DNA from: Populus alba
Taxonomy: Eukaryota; Streptophyta; Magnoliopsida; Malpighiales; Salicaceae
NCBI RefSeq assembly: GCF_005239225.2
Contig: NC_133284.1
Span: forward strand, 47,400,697 to 47,464,696
Length of the DNA stretch: 64,000 nt
Direction: 5' to 3'
Below the pieces are notes generated by a model, which saw nothing but the letters and a program-made list of their open reading frames with translations, ran no database searches and had not been told where the DNA came from. Positions 23,555-32,250 of this stretch are shown piece after piece; the first letter of the stretch is position 1, and every line of letters begins with the position of its first letter. A program made the translations under genes and the position numbers.

Positions 23555-24361
23555 TTAAACGCCCTCTATGGGTCGGGGATAGGCTTCCCATCCAGTTTTC
23601 TTAAAAACTGGCAAACAGGGTCTTTTTTAGTCAGATTCCCAAGACTAAGTCGAGCATGTTTTTTATGAAAATTGGCTCATAAGTCATGAAATGCACAATG
23701 CACATTGCCACCAGGATATGTTGCAAAAGTCAATAAAAGATTATCTAAAGATTCCATATGTTTTGAAATAAATCCTGACTTTTGACAATTTTCACAAGCT
23801 TTGCATAACACATGTGCGTCTTTGAACATGGTAGGCCAATAGAATCCAAATTGTAAGATTTTTGCAGTCGTCCTTTTTGACGGGAAATGACTCCCACATG
23901 CCTCAGAATGAAAAAGTTTAATGACACTACTTACCTCATTGTCGGAAATGCATCTTTGAAATATTTGATCAGGACAATTTTTGAATAAGCAAGGGTCATC
24001 CAAATAAAAGTTCTTCACTTTGTTCAAAAACTTTCCTTTGTCTTCGATACTCTAGTGAGCTGGCAAATCTCTTGTTGCAAGAAAATTGATATTTTTAGCA
24101 GACCAAGGCATTGAACTATGAGAAAGTAAGGATTCGTTAGGAGAGTAATTATCAATTGGTTGGCTGTCAGATGTCAAATCTGTTGTCACTCTTGACAAAA
24201 GATCGGCATCAATATTTTTGGTGCCTTTTTCATCCGTGATTTCTTCCTGAGAATAAATCATTTGCAAATCTTCAGATTCATCCAACTCAATTTTACTCAA
24301 AGTAGATTCAAGTTGATCATGAACTAATTCTTCAATAAGATCTACTTCTTGTAAATCATTA
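23555..24361 (-). pseudogene. element 3 integrase-region relic fused to the tail of the extra ORF
   Basis: From 24361 it matches the element 2 polyprotein downstream of protease (EVDLIEELVHDQLEST). A stop at 24052 (after DLPAH) breaks it. From 24027 it matches the H2C2 zinc-binding domain of integrase (HSEACGSHF, CKACENCQK). Right after NCQK the frame jumps into MESLDNLLLTFAT, which corresponds to residue 122 onward of the extra cysteine-rich ORF of element 2. So a deletion removed the integrase C-terminus and the first two thirds of the extra ORF and created an in-frame chimera ending at 23677. The last residues (KKDPVCQFLRKLDGKPIPDP) are still readable down to about 23580. Confidence 0.8.
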
Positions 24362-24373
24362 TAAATAACCCGG
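24361..24373. other. 13-bp junction repeat between element 3 and LTR3
   Basis: ATAAATAACCCGG at the junction repeats the word at 24418-24430 inside LTR3. LTR3 lacks its first 8 or so bases (TGACACGA) here. This looks like filler copied from nearby during break repair. Confidence 0.75.
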
Positions 24374-26102
24374 CCAAAAGCTTGATGTCTTTTCCCAAGT
24401 GCAGGAGTGTCGAAGTAATAAATAACCCGGCAAGACCGGGGTCGAACCACAGAGAGGTTAATTGTATAAATTATAAATAACAAAACAACAACAACAACAA
24501 CAACAATAATAACAATAGTAATTACAATACTCAGTACGTGGCGTTGTTACACCTGAGAATGATCCAAAAGACCGGGTCACAGGTTTCCAGCCTATATACT
24601 GAGTTTATGAAAAGATCAAAGGGATATATTACAGAATGTAAATAACAACAATAACAATAATAATAATAACAATAGTAGTAGTAGTAGTAATAGAAGAAGA
24701 TGAAGAAATTAATGAGAACTTTGAGTTGGAAGATTAATGTAAGGATTAACCAATGATAAAAACGAATGTCAAGGTTAGAGGATCCACTAACGGTACTTCA
24801 AACAAGTATAATATAAACTCTTATTACTCAATTGGAAATCACACATAAAGGAGGTTCCCATCAGATTATAAATTGTTAACATGATTACATTAGTTATGTT
24901 ATTCGAATAAAGCTAATACTTGTAAATGTTGGCAGGCATTCATGATTATAACTTATGTTAACAACAAATCAAGTCCCTTTCATAGCTCAGGTGTCGGTTA
25001 TACCATACAGTATGGGCTATGAAAGTACCAAGTATTTGTTGTACCAAGTGTTATACAACATAAATCTAGATTAACCATTTAACAAGCAAAGTATTAAAAG
25101 TGAACAAGATAACAAATATAAAACATGTTAGTTTCCAATGTTAAGGTCCATGTTAAGTTTATATTATACTTATTCTTACACCATTAGTGTACCCTTTTCA
25201 CCTTGACATAATTAACTTAGCTAAACATAATGAAAGAAAGAAACATAAATGAACAAGGTAAGAACATAAATGAGAAAGAAGTTAACTAAGTAAACGAAAG
25301 GAAATGAAGTGCATAAACTTGATATTAATGAAAGAAAAACATAAGCAATACAAAGAGAGAAAACAAGAGCATGATCTTGATCTGGAAACCAAGATGCCTC
25401 AATACATGGTAAGTGCCTCCTTTTATAGGCCAAAATTTGGAACTATTGATTTGTTGACTAATTGATGAGTGGGTGGCCACATCTTGACTAGATAACAATC
25501 CTTATCTTCTTGTCTGATCAAGACGTCATTGCTAACATCATAATTTGCCCAGAATCCTCAAGAATGTTCTAGGAAATTGTCTCAGCTTTCCAACAAAAAA
25601 AAGATGAGGTCATTTGGACTTCTAGAACTCAAGATATGGGCTGAACACTAAATAGTGTTTGGGCTGCAGGACAGCTTCGGACTTCTTCGTTGTTCCTTCA
25701 ATTTGGACTTCAACACGACCTTTTCAAATCTTGGGCTCCTCATGAAAGTTGTAGGCCTTTGTCTTACCTTTCCATCCATATAAAGTGGACCTAAATCCGA
25801 AATCTAGAGCTCCAGATATGATCCAATTACCGAGCAATGTTCCGGTTTGGACTGCACCGACATCTCTTTTCTAAGTTTGGCCATCTCTTTGTCCTTTAAC
25901 TTTCAATGCTTAAACTCATCAATCAATCCTTTTATTTATGTGATAGTCCTGCATTTAAAATGAGCATTTACCATAAATTAAGGTATCTTATAATATCAAA
26001 CTTGTTATTATAAAACATGCTTTAGTTAAGGAGTTATTGATACTTCAAGTGCAAAATGATGATATAAAACCTTGATAAACATGCACTTTTAAGTATTAAT
26101 CA
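24374..26102 (-). repeat. LTR3: 3' LTR of element 2, shared with element 3
   Basis: About 1729 bp. It starts at 26102 in sense (TGATTAATACTT) and contains TATA at 25419-25427, a microsatellite region near 24490-24680 and the end CTTTTGG without the last bases. Confidence 0.92.
25419..25427 (-). promoter_or_regulatory. LTR3 TATA box
   Basis: Minus strand TATAAAAGG, kept at the same place in all promoter-bearing LTR copies. It marks the likely U3/R border region. Confidence 0.7.
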
Positions 26103-26479
26103 CACCCCCCAACCAGCTTATTACTAGTCCCTAGTAATCTAAAGCGTTAAAATAGAGAAACAATTTGCAAGTTCCACAAAGCAAGGCATTCATCATTCAA
26201 CTTCCATTAATCTATCCAGATAAACAAACTCTCATTAAATTTATATTCCTGCTTCATACTTCGTAAACAAGATATTAATAAACCTTCTTTTTGTGTGCTC
26301 AATGAAAAACATAGATGATGGGGCTTTTGTTGGAAGAAAACAATATTATGTTCAAATGTTTAAGGTGAACTTCCTTGGGTTGGGATTATTATTTTTTCTT
26401 CTTCTTCTTTTTTTTTTTTTTTTTTTTTTATCTTTTTTTTTTTTTATATACACATACAACTTAAAACACAATGTATCTT

Positions 26480-26750
26480 TAACCCGTGTAACGAGTTTTA
26501 GGCTAATGACTCCCAGACCAGTTGATCTTAGGGCATTAGGTGTTGAGACACCCCCTACGAGCTTAACAACTCGGGTTGCAGATACTGATACGTAGATAGT
26601 GCAATGTTTGATTCCCTTAAGCTTTTCTCCTTAACCCATGTAACAAGTTTTGGGCCAATAGCTCCCAAGTCAGTTGACTTTAGGGTATTAGGTGTTAAAA
26701 CACCCCTTCGGGCTTAATTGCTTAGGTTAGGGAGGCTACGAAAACCAAAC
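26480..26750 (-). repeat. 151-bp duplicated block in the Athila 3' region, element 2
   Basis: Counterpart of 22022-22310 with the same two hairpins (GGTGT TGAG ACACC and GGTGT TAAA ACACC). Long T runs (about 26405-26450 and 26783-26814) flank it. Confidence 0.72.
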
Positions 26751-26780
26751 TTATCCACGTTTTATTATCATCAATACTAT

Positions 26781-26814
<34 letters not shown>

Positions 26815-27361
26815 AAATTATATACTATCCTTTTCCCTTAGTTGTTACCTTCAACAAAAGAACATAATTAATGTAATAATCCATTGTGCAACCCACAATC
26901 ATATGTTAAAGTGTGTGTGTGTGAAAATGAAGGTTTAATAATACTTGTTAAATGAGTATAAAAGCAGAATCAAGTGATAACAATGTGAGAGTTTGTAAAC
27001 CTGAATATTTCAAGAAGTATTATGATAGACCTTGGTAATGAAACTTACTAAGATGCGTCTCTAGAGTCAATAAAATTGATTCCATACTCTGCTATCCTAA
27101 TAACAATTTTGTCAAATGGTTTTAATAATAGCAAAAACAGTTAGCAAGTTAGTATTTTTTTTTTTTTTTTTTTTTAAACTACTACCCTCTCCCCCCAACC
27201 AAAACGAGACATTGTCCTCAATGTTCGAAGGTAGAAAGATAGAGTATAGAAGACATCACCTGAAACAGCGAACAATGACAAACCTGAAACACACTTAAAC
27301 AAACATAAGAAGTAACAAAACAAAATAATATGCTATTAATAAAACCAAAAGACACAAGGTT

Positions 27362-28015
27362 TCACAGATGAAGGCTCAAATCTAATCTAAGCTTTTTACG
27401 GCTTTCCTTAGTTGACCAATCTAGACGACTTATGCAGGGATCAATGACAGGGATGAAAGATTGTAGTTGGTCAATCAATTGTTCAGCAGTAGCAGCAGAG
27501 ATTATGATTCGTCGTGCCGAAGATGTTAGAAATTCCTGTTCCACAGCTTGATCAAGGAAAGACAGCAACTTATCATAAAAACCATTAACATTTAACAAAC
27601 CTATGGGTTTATGGTGAATGTGCAGTTGGGCCCAAGATGAAATATGAAAGATCTCTTCCAATGTGCCCAGACCACCTGGTAAGGCAATGAAGGCATCAGC
27701 ATGGTTAAACATGGTATTCAGTCGATCAGACATTGTTGGGACCTGTAGTTCTTCTCCAATTGTTTTTCCAATGATGTCCCTATTTGCTAAAGCTTTAGGG
27801 ACAACCCCCAAAACTTGACTGCCTCCCAAAAATGCAGCCATTGACACACCTCCCATTAACCCAAGGCTACCTCCCCCATACACTAAATGAATATTTCTCT
27901 CAGCTAGTACCCGGCCAAGATGATTTGCTGATTCTAAAAACTCTTTTTCTTTCCCAGAACTGGATCCACCGAAAACACAAATATTTCTTATATGATGACT
28001 TGAGGAACCTGCCAT
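27362..28015 (-). CDS. LOG: LOG: cytokinin riboside 5'-monophosphate phosphoribohydrolase, intronless, inside a retrotransposon
   Basis: 217 residues, the usual LOG length, in one open frame from ATG at 28015 to TGA. LOG enzymes cut ribose-5-phosphate from cytokinin nucleotides in the cytosol and release the active hormone in one step. Visible signs are the Rossmann start ICVFGGSSSG (12-21), YGGGSLGLMGG (46-56) and the family signature PGGLGTLEE (113-121). An Arg at 98 sits where LOGs have an Arg-Lys pair; the Lys is Leu here, so this is a divergent type or slightly altered. Plant LOG genes normally have several introns; none interrupts this copy, so it likely came from spliced mRNA. It lies 253 bp after the extra ORF and upstream of the element's purine box, same strand. 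A TATA-like word (CTATAAATTC) about 65 bp upstream of the ATG, with a GA run behind it, may drive it. Activity is unproven. Confidence 0.9.
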   Translation of the reverse strand: MAGSSSHHIRNICVFGGSSSGKEKEFLESANHLGRVLAERNIHLVYGGGSLGLMGGVSMAAFLGGSQVLGVVPKALANRDIIGKTIGEELQVPTMSDRLNTMFNHADAFIALPGGLGTLEEIFHISSWAQLHIHHKPIGLLNVNGFYDKLLSFLDQAVEQEFLTSSARRIIISAATAEQLIDQLQSFIPVIDPCISRLDWSTKESRKKLRLDLSLHL

Positions 28016-28079
28016 TTCTACACACTTCTATATTTGATGAATATATGGGATGAGTAGAAATGAAGGGAAGGAAGAGAAG

Positions 28080-28165
28080 AATTTATAGATGAAAAAGTGA
28101 AAATGCAATCATACCACCTATATGTAGGTCAGCTGTAGTCTCACAAACTCTCTCTCTCTCTCTCT
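28080..28165 (-). promoter_or_regulatory. possible own promoter and leader of the captured LOG
   Basis: Minus strand shows a GA microsatellite (28147-28166), then TATA-like CTATAAATTC (about 28079-28089), then a pyrimidine-rich leader to the ATG at 28015. The same layout is kept before LOG copy 1 (23379-23470). Confidence 0.4.
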
Positions 28166-28268
28166 CTTTATTAATTATTTATTTTGAAAAAGCATGTATG
28201 TACAGGTAGTTGTGATTGTGGCTCACATCTTCCCTTGGTTTTACGTCCAAGAACGGCTTAAACGCCCT

Positions 28269-28817
28269 CTATGGGTCGGGGATAGGCTTCCCATCCAGTT
28301 TTCTTAAAAACTGGCAAACAGGGTCTTTTTTAGTCAGATTCCCAAGACTAAGTCGATCATGTTCTTTATGGAATTGTGGCCATAAATCATGAATTACACG
28401 ATGCACATCTCCACTAGGATGCGTCTCAAGGGTCAACAAAAGATTATCTAAAGACCCCTTACTCAGGCCATCCTTAATGAATTGTATCTTATCTTCACGG
28501 TTTACAGATACCATTCCTAAAGAACGACATGTCGCATTACAAGTCCATCTGGCACATCGATGACAGACTTTCAGTCGTTTTGCACGACGTTTCTTTGCAA
28601 AAGTGCTTTTACCTGTTCCAGGCATGTGTGAAATGAAAGAATTGGATGACTCACCTGATAATCGAACCTTTGCTTCAATTAACCAACGGATATCTTCAGG
28701 AATTCCATGATTCATTAACAACCTCAATCTTGCACACCTAGCACGGTAAATTTTATTAATCGCATTTGGAGGCAAAGCGGGAAAATACCTTTTCAACTTT
28801 TCAAGAGTGGTGTCCAT
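28269..28817 (-). CDS. extra ORF of element 2: basic four-cysteine protein, possibly virus-type nucleic-acid-binding protein
   Basis: 182 residues from ATG at 28817; an upstream in-frame Met at 28931 exists, but MDTTLEK better fits a gene start after a pyrimidine-rich leader. It shows an N-terminal helix-like region rich in Arg and Leu (22-52), a basic cluster KKRRAKRLK (75-83) followed at once by a compact Cys motif C85-x2-C88-x4-C93-x3-C97, and then IQFIKDGLSKGS (111-122). A basic cluster leading into CxxC and a short hydrophobic tail is the pattern of the cysteine-rich nucleic-acid-binding proteins of carla-, allexi- and mandarivirus-type plant RNA viruses. The last 60 residues match nothing I know. 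It occupies the place after pol where Athila elements carry an env-like ORF, so a divergent env-like protein or a captured host zinc protein are alternatives. Open and undamaged; role unknown. Confidence 0.55.
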   Translation of the reverse strand: MDTTLEKLKRYFPALPPNAINKIYRARCARLRLLMNHGIPEDIRWLIEAKVRLSGESSNSFISHMPGTGKSTFAKKRRAKRLKVCHRCARWTCNATCRSLGMVSVNREDKIQFIKDGLSKGSLDNLLLTLETHPSGDVHRVIHDLWPQFHKEHDRLSLGNLTKKDPVCQFLRKLDGKPIPDP

Positions 28818-28988
28818 TTTAAAATTAGAATTGGGGAAAATATTCAAAGAAGGGAGAAAGAGCAGAGAATTGTACAAATATATACAAATATCAGTTATTT
28901 GGGAAACTGAAAGAACCGACTTAAGAGTCACGGAGTACCGTTATCCGCCATTTGACCGGGGTGAGAGACTAGCAAAACAAAAGTCACA

Positions 28989-29012
28989 CTAAAAAGCAAC
29001 AAAAAAAATGTG
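28989..29012 (-). promoter_or_regulatory. possible 3' splice site before the cargo genes
   Basis: Minus strand has a T-rich tract ending GCTTTTTAG (AG at 28990-28989), between the polyprotein stop (29028) and the extra ORF start (28817). It could let a spliced element RNA express the downstream ORFs. Prediction only. Confidence 0.3.
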
Positions 29013-29027
29013 AGAAAAACAAAATAA

Positions 29028-30866
29028 TCAACCTTTAACAATAAGATTATTCAAACCAATGGATTCATTTTCACTAGGAAACTCATCAAAGTAGGCTTTT
29101 AAACGATGTTCATTTACCTTCAAAACATTGTCATTCTTTGGATTCTCAATATCAAGGGCCCCATAAGGATACACATGTTTCAAAATAAATGGACCGCTCC
29201 ATCTTGATCTTAGTTTTTCAGGAAATAAATGGAGTTGAGAATTATAAAGCAAAACTTTTTGACCAGTATCAACTTTTTGACAATTTTCACAAGTTTTGCA
29301 GAATGCATGTGTGTCCTTGAACATGGTGGGCCAATAAAATCCATTTTGTAAGATTTTGGCAGTCGTCTCTCTTGATGAGAATTGACTCCCACATGCTTCA
29401 GAATGACAAAGTTTAATGACATTACTTACCTCATTGTCGGGAATGCATTTTTGAAATATTTGATCAGGATAATTTTTGAATAAGTAAGGGTCATCTAAGT
29501 AAAAGTTCTTCACTTCGTTCAAAAACTTTCCTTTGTCTTTGGTACTCCAGTGAGCTGGCAAATCTCCTGTTGCAAGAAAATTGATATTTTTAGCAAACCA
29601 AGGCATTGAACTGAGAGAAAGTAAGGATTCTTCAGGAAAGTAATCATCGATTGGTGTGATGTCAAATGTCAAATCTGTTGTTACTCTTGACAAAAGATCG
29701 GCATCAATATTTTCGGTGCCTTTTTCATCCGTGATTTCTTCCTGAGAATAAATCATTTGCAAATCTTCATATTCATCCAACTCAATTTTACTCAAAGTAG
29801 ATTCAAGTTGATCATGAACTAATTCTTCAATAAGATCTACTTCTTGTAAATCATTATCATCTCCAGGCTGCTTGCAAACGTTGAAAATATTCATCTCTAA
29901 TGTCATGTTTCCAAAAGATAACTTCATGAGTCCATTCCTACAATTAATCAATGCATTAGAAGTTGCAAGAAACGGACGTCCTAAAATAATAGGAAATGAA
30001 TTACATGCTTCAACAGGTTGCGTGTCCAAGACAATAAAATCCACAGGATAAATGAATTTATCGACTTGTACTAACACATCTTCAATTATTCCTCTAGGCA
30101 CTTTTACAGATCTATCGGCGAGTAAAAGAGTTACAGAAGTTGGTTTTAACTCACCTAGATTGAGACTTTGAAAAACTGAATATGGAAGTAAATTCACACT
30201 AGCTCCAAGATCAAGTAAGGCTCTTTCAATTTTATGTTCTCCAATAAAGCAAGAAATTGTAGGACAACCAGGGTCTTTATATTTCAAAGCATTATTGTTC
30301 TGAAGAATGGCACTTACTTGTTCGGCTAAAAAGGCTTTCTTTTTCACATTCAGTTTTCTCTTCACAGTGCACAAATCTTTCAAAAATTTAGCATAGGAAG
30401 GAACCTGTTTAATAGCATCCAACAACGGTATATTGATCCTTACCTGTTTGAAAATTTCAAAGATTTCAGGGTTGTGATTGACTTTCCTTTGTTTGGTCAT
30501 GGCATGAGGAAATGGAAGTGCTGGCGAGGAATCAGTCTTTTCTTTGCAATGTTCAGGTTCAACCCCTTCCTTACCCTCAGAGATAGACTCATCATCTTTC
30601 TCACAAGGTTCAAGAATAGGTTTTTCAATAACCTTACCACTACGAAGAGTGATGACTGATTTGACTTGATCCATGTGTTGGCTTCCAGAACTACTTGCAT
30701 TTGCATTGTATTGCCCCTTTGGATTTTGTTGTGGTTGAGATGGAAACTTACCTTTCTCTTGGAAACTGAGAGCAGTTGTTAATTTTGCAAGAGCATCTTT
30801 AAAATCGGTCATGCTTTGAGCAAGTTGAGTGTTGATTGTCTCCTGCTTTTCAATGAATGCATGCAA
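29028..30866 (-). pseudogene. element 2 gag end, protease and integrase fragments in one open frame
   Basis: 612 residues without a stop. The first part is the gag C-terminal linker. The protease region follows with LLDLGASVNLLPYSVF, where Athila-type proteases carry Asp-Leu-Gly, and ILGRPFLATSNALINCRNG. After NDLQEVDLIEEL the frame skips all of reverse transcriptase and RNase H and enters the region before integrase (SSMPWFAKNINFLATGDLPAHW), then the H2C2 zinc domain (HSEACGSQF, CKTCENCQK). It skips the integrase catalytic core and ends with the C-terminal GPY/F-like part (LRSRWSGPFILKHVYPYGA). Both skips keep the frame. So the product could process gag but not copy or integrate DNA. The same shortened layout is seen in element 3, so it predates that copy. 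Confidence 0.85.
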
Positions 30867-30965
30867 TGTTTCCTCAAAATTTCTTCTAGGAGGTGGAGCA
30901 TAAGGAGGTGCATATCCATGAGAATTTTGAAAATTATGGTGTGCTTGAAACGGTGGATGTGAAGT

Positions 30966-32020
30966 TTATGCATTGTTGCTATCACTCTTCCAACTAAAAT
31001 TTGGGTGATTTCTCCAACCAGGGTTATATGTTTGTGAGTATGGGTTATGGTTGGGTCTTTGGAAACTGTTTAAAGCATGAGCTTGTTCATGGAGGCATTC
31101 CTTGAAAGAAGGCAAAGTTGGACAATTATTTGTTGCATGCTCATTTGTTTCACAAATTTGACACACAATGTCTTGAACAGATTTTAATTGACCACTCTTT
31201 TTTAATTCTAGTGCCTCGACTTTTCTAGCTAAAGATGCAAACTTGGCTTGGAGGTCATGATCTTCCCTAAGGTTGTGCATACCTCCACTAGATGTATGAG
31301 GTTGAGTTTTACCTGGTGCCTCATAAGTACCTGTGGTGTCCCAATTTTGAGCATTTTCAGCTAGCAAGTCTAGGTACTCCATTGCTTCATTAGGGTCTTT
31401 ATCTTCAAAAGTTCCATTGCACATCAATTCAACCATTTGCCTATCTCTAGGTGTTAAACCTTCATAAAAATGTGAAACCAATCTCCATGTTTCAAAACCA
31501 TGATGTGGGCAAGTATTTAAGCAAATTCTCGATACCTATCCCAACATTGGTAAAATGTTTCTCCTGGCTTTTGAGTGAAAGTGATGATGATTTGTCTTTT
31601 GAAAGAGTTTGTTCTGTGAGATGGAAAAAAACTTCTTTAAAAATTGTTGTTGCATATCATCCCAAGCACGAATGGATCCTGGTCTCAAATTTTGTAGCCA
31701 TGTTTTAGCTTTATCTTTTAATGAAAAAGGAAAAAGCTTTAATCGAATGGTGTTCATGCTACAATTTGAGTCATTATAGGTATTACAGACCTCCTCAAAT
31801 TCCCTTAAATGCAAGTATGGATTTTCTAAGTCTAAAGCCATGAAAAGATGGTAAAAGTTGAATAATGCCTGGCTTAAAATTAAAAATGAGATGCGTCAGG
31901 AGGGAAAACTATGCATGAGGGTGCACTTGTTCTTGTGGGATTCATGTGGTCTCTAAGTGTTCTCATACGGTTATTCTCATTATTCTCATTATGAAGCGAT
32001 TGATTATCTTCTTCGGCCAT
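30966..32020 (-). pseudogene. element 2 gag (Athila type), frameshifted
   Basis: Start MAEEDNQSLHNENNEN at 32020, about 210 bp after the primer-binding site. Typical Athila-type gag blocks follow: ENPYLHLREFEEVCNTYND, FSLKDKAKTWLQNLRPGS, LVSHFYEGLTPRDRQMVE-like words and a zinc knuckle-like CQICETNEHATNNC. Small insertions near 31880 and 31500-31540 shift the frame, and a stop (TAA) at about 30966 separates it from the following 612-residue frame. Gag forms the particle that packages element RNA. In element 1 the same region lacks these frameshifts but has its own stops. Confidence 0.85.
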
Positions 32021-32226
32021 ATTTTCTGAAAATGATGAGGATACCTACAAATCGACCACTTAATGTACGTGACCAAACTCGCATGCACGTGTAAAAAGAG
32101 AAGAAAAAAGAAGAAAAGAAAATAGAAGAAAAAGAAACAAAACAAAACAAAGGAAACAAAAATAGATAAAATGAAAAGTGAAAAGAGAAAATAAATTAAA
32201 TATTATAATTTATACAAGAATTTACC

Positions 32227-32244
32227 TCCCCGGCAACGGCGCCA
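32227..32244 (-). other. element 2 primer-binding site
   Basis: Minus strand TGGCGCCGTTGCCGGGGA, six bases from the LTR2 end. This is a primer site common among plant Athila/Tat-type gypsy elements. The same site occurs at 36018-36035 and, with changes, at 45992-46009. Confidence 0.85.
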
Positions 32245-32250
32245 AAAACT

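Larger units (their letters stand above)
21673..24373 (-). mobile_element. Athila-type element 3 interior, deletion derivative
   Basis: Lies between LTR4 (its 3' LTR) and LTR3. In sense order it holds an integrase-region relic (24361-23760), the tail of the extra ORF (about 23760-23555), a C-terminally deleted LOG (23323-22876) and a long 3' region ending in a purine tract. Its gag and protease are gone: the interior starts abruptly at 24361, where element 2 continues into protease. Confidence 0.85.
26103..32250 (-). mobile_element. Athila-type element 2 interior with LOG and extra ORF cargo
   Basis: Between LTR2 (5') and LTR3 (3'). In sense order: primer-binding site 32244-32227, gag 32020-30966, a 612-residue gag end/protease/integrase-fragment frame 30866-29028, extra cysteine-rich ORF 28817-28269, LOG 28015-27362, purine-rich box near 27190, repeat-bearing 3' region and polypurine tract 26113-26103. 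RT, RNase H and the integrase core are missing, so it depends on proteins from another element. Confidence 0.88.

Noticed and set aside
28615..28640. Walker A-like GTGKST in the extra ORF
   Set aside because: The first Gly of GxxxxGK[ST] is missing and no Walker B or NTPase fold is visible.
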